This document shows positions 37,474 through 39,612 of a DNA stretch of 39,612 bases, one piece after another. The stretch comes from Prevotella sp. Its GTDB lineage: Bacteria > Bacteroidota > Bacteroidia > Bacteroidales > Bacteroidaceae. The notes under the pieces are model-generated. The model had not been told where the DNA came from. It made no database searches and worked only from the letters and a program-made list of their open reading frames with translations. Within the stretch, counting starts at the first letter, position 1; each line of letters starts with the position of its first letter. The stretch covers positions 1 through 39,612 of the forward strand of contig JAGCNO010000005.1 of assembly GCA_017645905.1 (NCBI GenBank). The letters are read 5' to 3'. Made by a program: the position numbers and the translations under genes.

Positions 37474-38535
37474 ATGATGAAGAAAACTATAGCATTAGTA
37501 TTGACGTTTTGCGCCCTGTCGTTGTCTGCGCAGGTGAAAGTTGAGTCGACGATAAGCGCTATGGAGATGCTTGTGGGCCAGCAGGTGATGCTCACCGTGA
37601 CGGCTACGGCCGACGAGGGAGCCACCGTGACGTTCCCACAGGAGGCGCTGCTTCCGGCGGGCATAGAGTTCATGGGAGCCGTGGAGATGCCCGAAGAGAA
37701 GACCGCCAACGGTCAGGTGCTCTACCAGCGCGGCTATGTGCTGACCTCCTTCGAGGACACGCTTTACTACATCCCGCCGTTCACCGTCACTGTCGATGGC
37801 AAGGAGTATGAGACGAAGAAGCTGGCGTTGAAGGTGCTCACCGTCGATGTCGACACTACTGACTACGAGAAATACTATGGCCCCAAGACCATTCAGGACA
37901 ATCCCTTTAACTGGGAACTTGACGAGTGGGCTGTGCCTTTCTGGCTCAGCGTGCTTATGCTCGTCATGCTCGCCGTGACTTATTACCTCTATCTCAGACT
38001 GCGTGACAACAAGCCCGTTATTGCCCGTCCTCGGTTCATCAAACGACTGCTTCCTCACCAGAAGGCTATGCAGGCCATCGAGGAGATTAAGGCAGAGAGG
38101 ATGCAGACTGCAGAGAACCCGAAGGAGTACTACACACGCCTGACGGACACCCTGCGCAAGTACATCGAGGAGCGTTACGGTTTCTATGCTATGGAGATGA
38201 CCAGCTCGGAGATTATCGACCGTCTGCAACAGGCCGACCCTGAGTCGCTCAATGAGCTGACACAGCTCTTCCAGACTGCCGACCTGGTGAAGTTTGCCAA
38301 GTACTCGACACTAATCAACGAAAACGACGCGAACCTCGTCTCGGCCATCGACTTCATCAACCGTACGAAGGTAGAGGTGCCGCCCGAACAGCAGGTCATC
38401 AAGCAAGACCTCACCGAGGAGGAGAAACAGACGAAGAAGAGCCGCAAGACGCTCAAGACCTCCATCACCATCCTCGCCGTGGCCTCTGCAGCACTCTTCT
38501 GCTACATCATCTACTGTGTCATTGATTTGATTTGA
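37474..38535 (+). CDS. Membrane protein of the Bat operon (BatD/DUF4381-like)
   Basis: A 353-residue protein with a signal peptide MMKKTIALVLTFCALSLSAQ, an extracytoplasmic beta domain (residues about 20-140, MEMLVGQQVMLTVTATADEGA), a membrane segment WAVPFWLSVLMLVMLAVTYYLYL near residues 152-174, a cytoplasmic region (EYYTRLTDTLRKYIEERYGFYAMEMTSSEI near 225-254) and a second membrane segment at the C-terminus (ITILAVASAALFCYIIYCVI). The cytoplasmic half resembles DUF4381 proteins found with MoxR/DUF58. Specific function unknown; context suggests a stress-tolerance envelope complex. Confidence 0.8.
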   Translation: MMKKTIALVLTFCALSLSAQVKVESTISAMEMLVGQQVMLTVTATADEGATVTFPQEALLPAGIEFMGAVEMPEEKTANGQVLYQRGYVLTSFEDTLYYIPPFTVTVDGKEYETKKLALKVLTVDVDTTDYEKYYGPKTIQDNPFNWELDEWAVPFWLSVLMLVMLAVTYYLYLRLRDNKPVIARPRFIKRLLPHQKAMQAIEEIKAERMQTAENPKEYYTRLTDTLRKYIEERYGFYAMEMTSSEIIDRLQQADPESLNELTQLFQTADLVKFAKYSTLINENDANLVSAIDFINRTKVEVPPEQQVIKQDLTEEEKQTKKSRKTLKTSITILAVASAALFCYIIYCVIDLI

Positions 38536-38537
38536 TT

Positions 38538-39536
38538 ATGGAATTTGCCAATAGAGAATATCTGTGGTTGCTATTGCTCATCCTGCCATATATAGTATGG
38601 TATGTGATGTGGCGTAAGAAGAGCGAGCCCACCATTCGCATGTCCGACACGTTTGCGTTTCGTTATGCCCCACGTTCTTGGAAAGTGCTGCTCATGCCGT
38701 TGCAGTTGTTGCTTCGTATTGCGGCGTTTACGTTGTTGGTCATTGCTCTGGCCCGCCCGCAGACACATGACTCGCTGAAGAACGAGACGATTGAGGGTAT
38801 TGACATGATGCTGGCTATGGACGTCTCAACGTCGATGCTCGCCGAAGACCTCACCCCTAATCGTATCGAGGCAGCCAAGAACGTGGCTGCCGAGTTCATC
38901 GCCGGTCGTCCGAACGACAACATCGGCCTGACCATTTTTGCCGGCGAGGCCTTTACACAATGTCCCATGACTATCGACCACGGTGCCCTGCTGTCGCAGC
39001 TGAAAAACGTTCGCACCGACATTGCTGCCCGAGGTCTCATCGAGGACGGTACCGCCATCGGCATGGGACTGGCCAACTCCGTGGGCCGATTGAAGGATTC
39101 GAAGGCCAAGAGCCGCGTGGTCATCCTGCTTACTGATGGCTCGAACAACCGTGGCGACATCTCGCCCATGACGGCTGCCGACATCGCCAAGAGCCTCGGC
39201 ATACGTGTCTACACCATTGGCGTAGGCACCAACGGCATGGCCCGCTATCCTATTGCTGCCGGCGGACAGACGCAGTACGTGCAGATCCCTGTAGAGATTG
39301 ACACGAAGACGCTTGGCGACATCGCCCGTGGCACCGACGGCAAGTTCTACCGCGCCACTAACGCGAAGGAGCTGCGCGAAATCTACCAGGAGATTGACAA
39401 GTTAGAGAAGTCGAAGATTGACGTGCAGCACTTCAGCCGCCGTTACGAGGCCTATCAGCCCTTCGCCCTCGGTGCCCTCATCGCCCTTCTCCTCGAAGTC
39501 CTCCTCCGAATAACTATCTTCCGTAGAATACCATAG
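38538..39536 (+). CDS. batA: BatA-like VWA-domain membrane protein
   Basis: A 332-residue protein. N-terminal MEFANREYLWLLLLILPYIVWYVMW and LLRIAAFTLLVIALARP are membrane segments, typical of Aerotolerance operon proteins. The VWA domain carries the metal-ion-dependent adhesion site D95-x-S97-x-S99 (AMDVSTSM), TIFAGEAFTQCPMT and ILLTDGSNNRGDISP. A C-terminal membrane segment follows (FALGALIALLLEVLLRITIF). The ATG at 38538 is preferred, 2 bases after the previous stop. In Bacteroides, Bat genes are linked to oxygen tolerance; the mechanism is not established. Confidence 0.92.
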   Translation: MEFANREYLWLLLLILPYIVWYVMWRKKSEPTIRMSDTFAFRYAPRSWKVLLMPLQLLLRIAAFTLLVIALARPQTHDSLKNETIEGIDMMLAMDVSTSMLAEDLTPNRIEAAKNVAAEFIAGRPNDNIGLTIFAGEAFTQCPMTIDHGALLSQLKNVRTDIAARGLIEDGTAIGMGLANSVGRLKDSKAKSRVVILLTDGSNNRGDISPMTAADIAKSLGIRVYTIGVGTNGMARYPIAAGGQTQYVQIPVEIDTKTLGDIARGTDGKFYRATNAKELREIYQEIDKLEKSKIDVQHFSRRYEAYQPFALGALIALLLEVLLRITIFRRIP

Positions 39537-39538
39537 CC

Positions 39539-39612
39539 ATGTTAGAGAATTTCCGATTCGAGAGTCCAGAATACCTGTGGTGGCTGATTGCCGTGGCCGT
39601 GCTGGCCTTGGT
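39539..39612 (+). CDS. batB: BatB-like VWA protein, N-terminus only (runs off window)
   Basis: Starts 2 bases after batA. The 24 visible codons, MLENFRFESPEYLWWLIAVA and a few more hydrophobic residues, match the start of the second membrane VWA protein of Bat operons. The rest is outside the window. Confidence 0.75.
   Translation, partial: MLENFRFESPEYLWWLIAVAVLAL

Noticed and set aside
1-39612. tRNA, rRNA, riboswitches, transposases, integrase-associated att sites
   Set aside because: Looked for on both strands by eye; nothing with convincing conserved structure or coding motifs was found. The only tyrosine recombinase is the housekeeping XerD.

Overview
The window looks like chromosome from a Bacteroidales bacterium, most likely a Prevotella-type (Prevotellaceae) gut or rumen species. 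Evidence: at least a dozen genes are preceded by the Bacteroidetes promoter pattern (TTTG, 19-20 nt, TAnnTTTG); gene families are typical of the phylum (DUF4270, DUF4738, DUF3078, DUF4957/DUF5123-like beta-helix protein, class III fructose-bisphosphatase, S16 with an alanine-rich tail, Bat operon); and gene order fits (panD-panC divergent from a short GT5 protein and a DUF4270 lipoprotein; rimO near HU genes; MoxR-DUF58-Bat genes). I cannot name the species. I see no rRNA, tRNA, CRISPR, transposase or reverse transcriptase gene.

Layout. 1-3.9 kb: end of fbp, a ThiE/TenI-like protein, prs and a TlpA-like lipoprotein. 4-5.3 kb: panD and panC on the minus strand. 5.4-9.3 kb: half-length GT5 protein, DUF4270 lipoprotein, an easily missed 41-codon gene, DUF4738 lipoprotein and a GlcNAc-kinase-like protein. 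9.5-13.7 kb: a large secreted beta-helix protein convergent with a dockerin protein and a YqiA-like hydrolase fused to a decayed nucleotidase domain. 13.9-18.9 kb: rpsP, a GT2, L-rhamnose mutarotase and a three-gene glycosyltransferase operon. 19.1-24.1 kb: DUF3078 protein, MntA/HepT toxin-antitoxin pair, UshA-like nucleotidase and a YoeB-type toxin with its partner. 24.1-31 kb: FKBP lipoprotein, glyS, xerD, ftsY, a cytidylate-kinase-like protein and a Dcu transporter. 31.1-39.6 kb: rimO, a two-part SUMF1/FISUMP surface protein, two HU genes and the MoxR/Bat operon running off the end.

The unusual biology is in the non-standard DNA. (1) The 615-residue protein at 32889-34736 looks like two paralogous secreted proteins joined in frame across a gapless 293-bp direct repeat (offset exactly 1050 bp). 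Both lectin-fold domains end in stretches whose codons look like products of adenine-directed mutagenesis of AAC codons, as in diversity-generating retroelement (DGR) targets. A 101-bp inverted repeat follows the second one. No reverse transcriptase or template repeat is in the window, so this is a hypothesis. (2) Strict period-7 tandem arrays with unrelated unit sequences occur about a dozen times, four of them inside conserved genes and two supplying stop codons. (3) Paired inverted GC-rich REP-like elements sit in frame inside rimO and across the lipoprotein signal of the FKBP gene. (4) Period-22 hairpin arrays (five sites) and period-21 arrays (two sites, always joined to the period-22 type) fill intergenic space. 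(5) A GTCGAA-N10-TTCGAC palindrome and its promoter are shared by two unrelated genes, and rimO and the HU operon share an identical 32-bp promoter segment.
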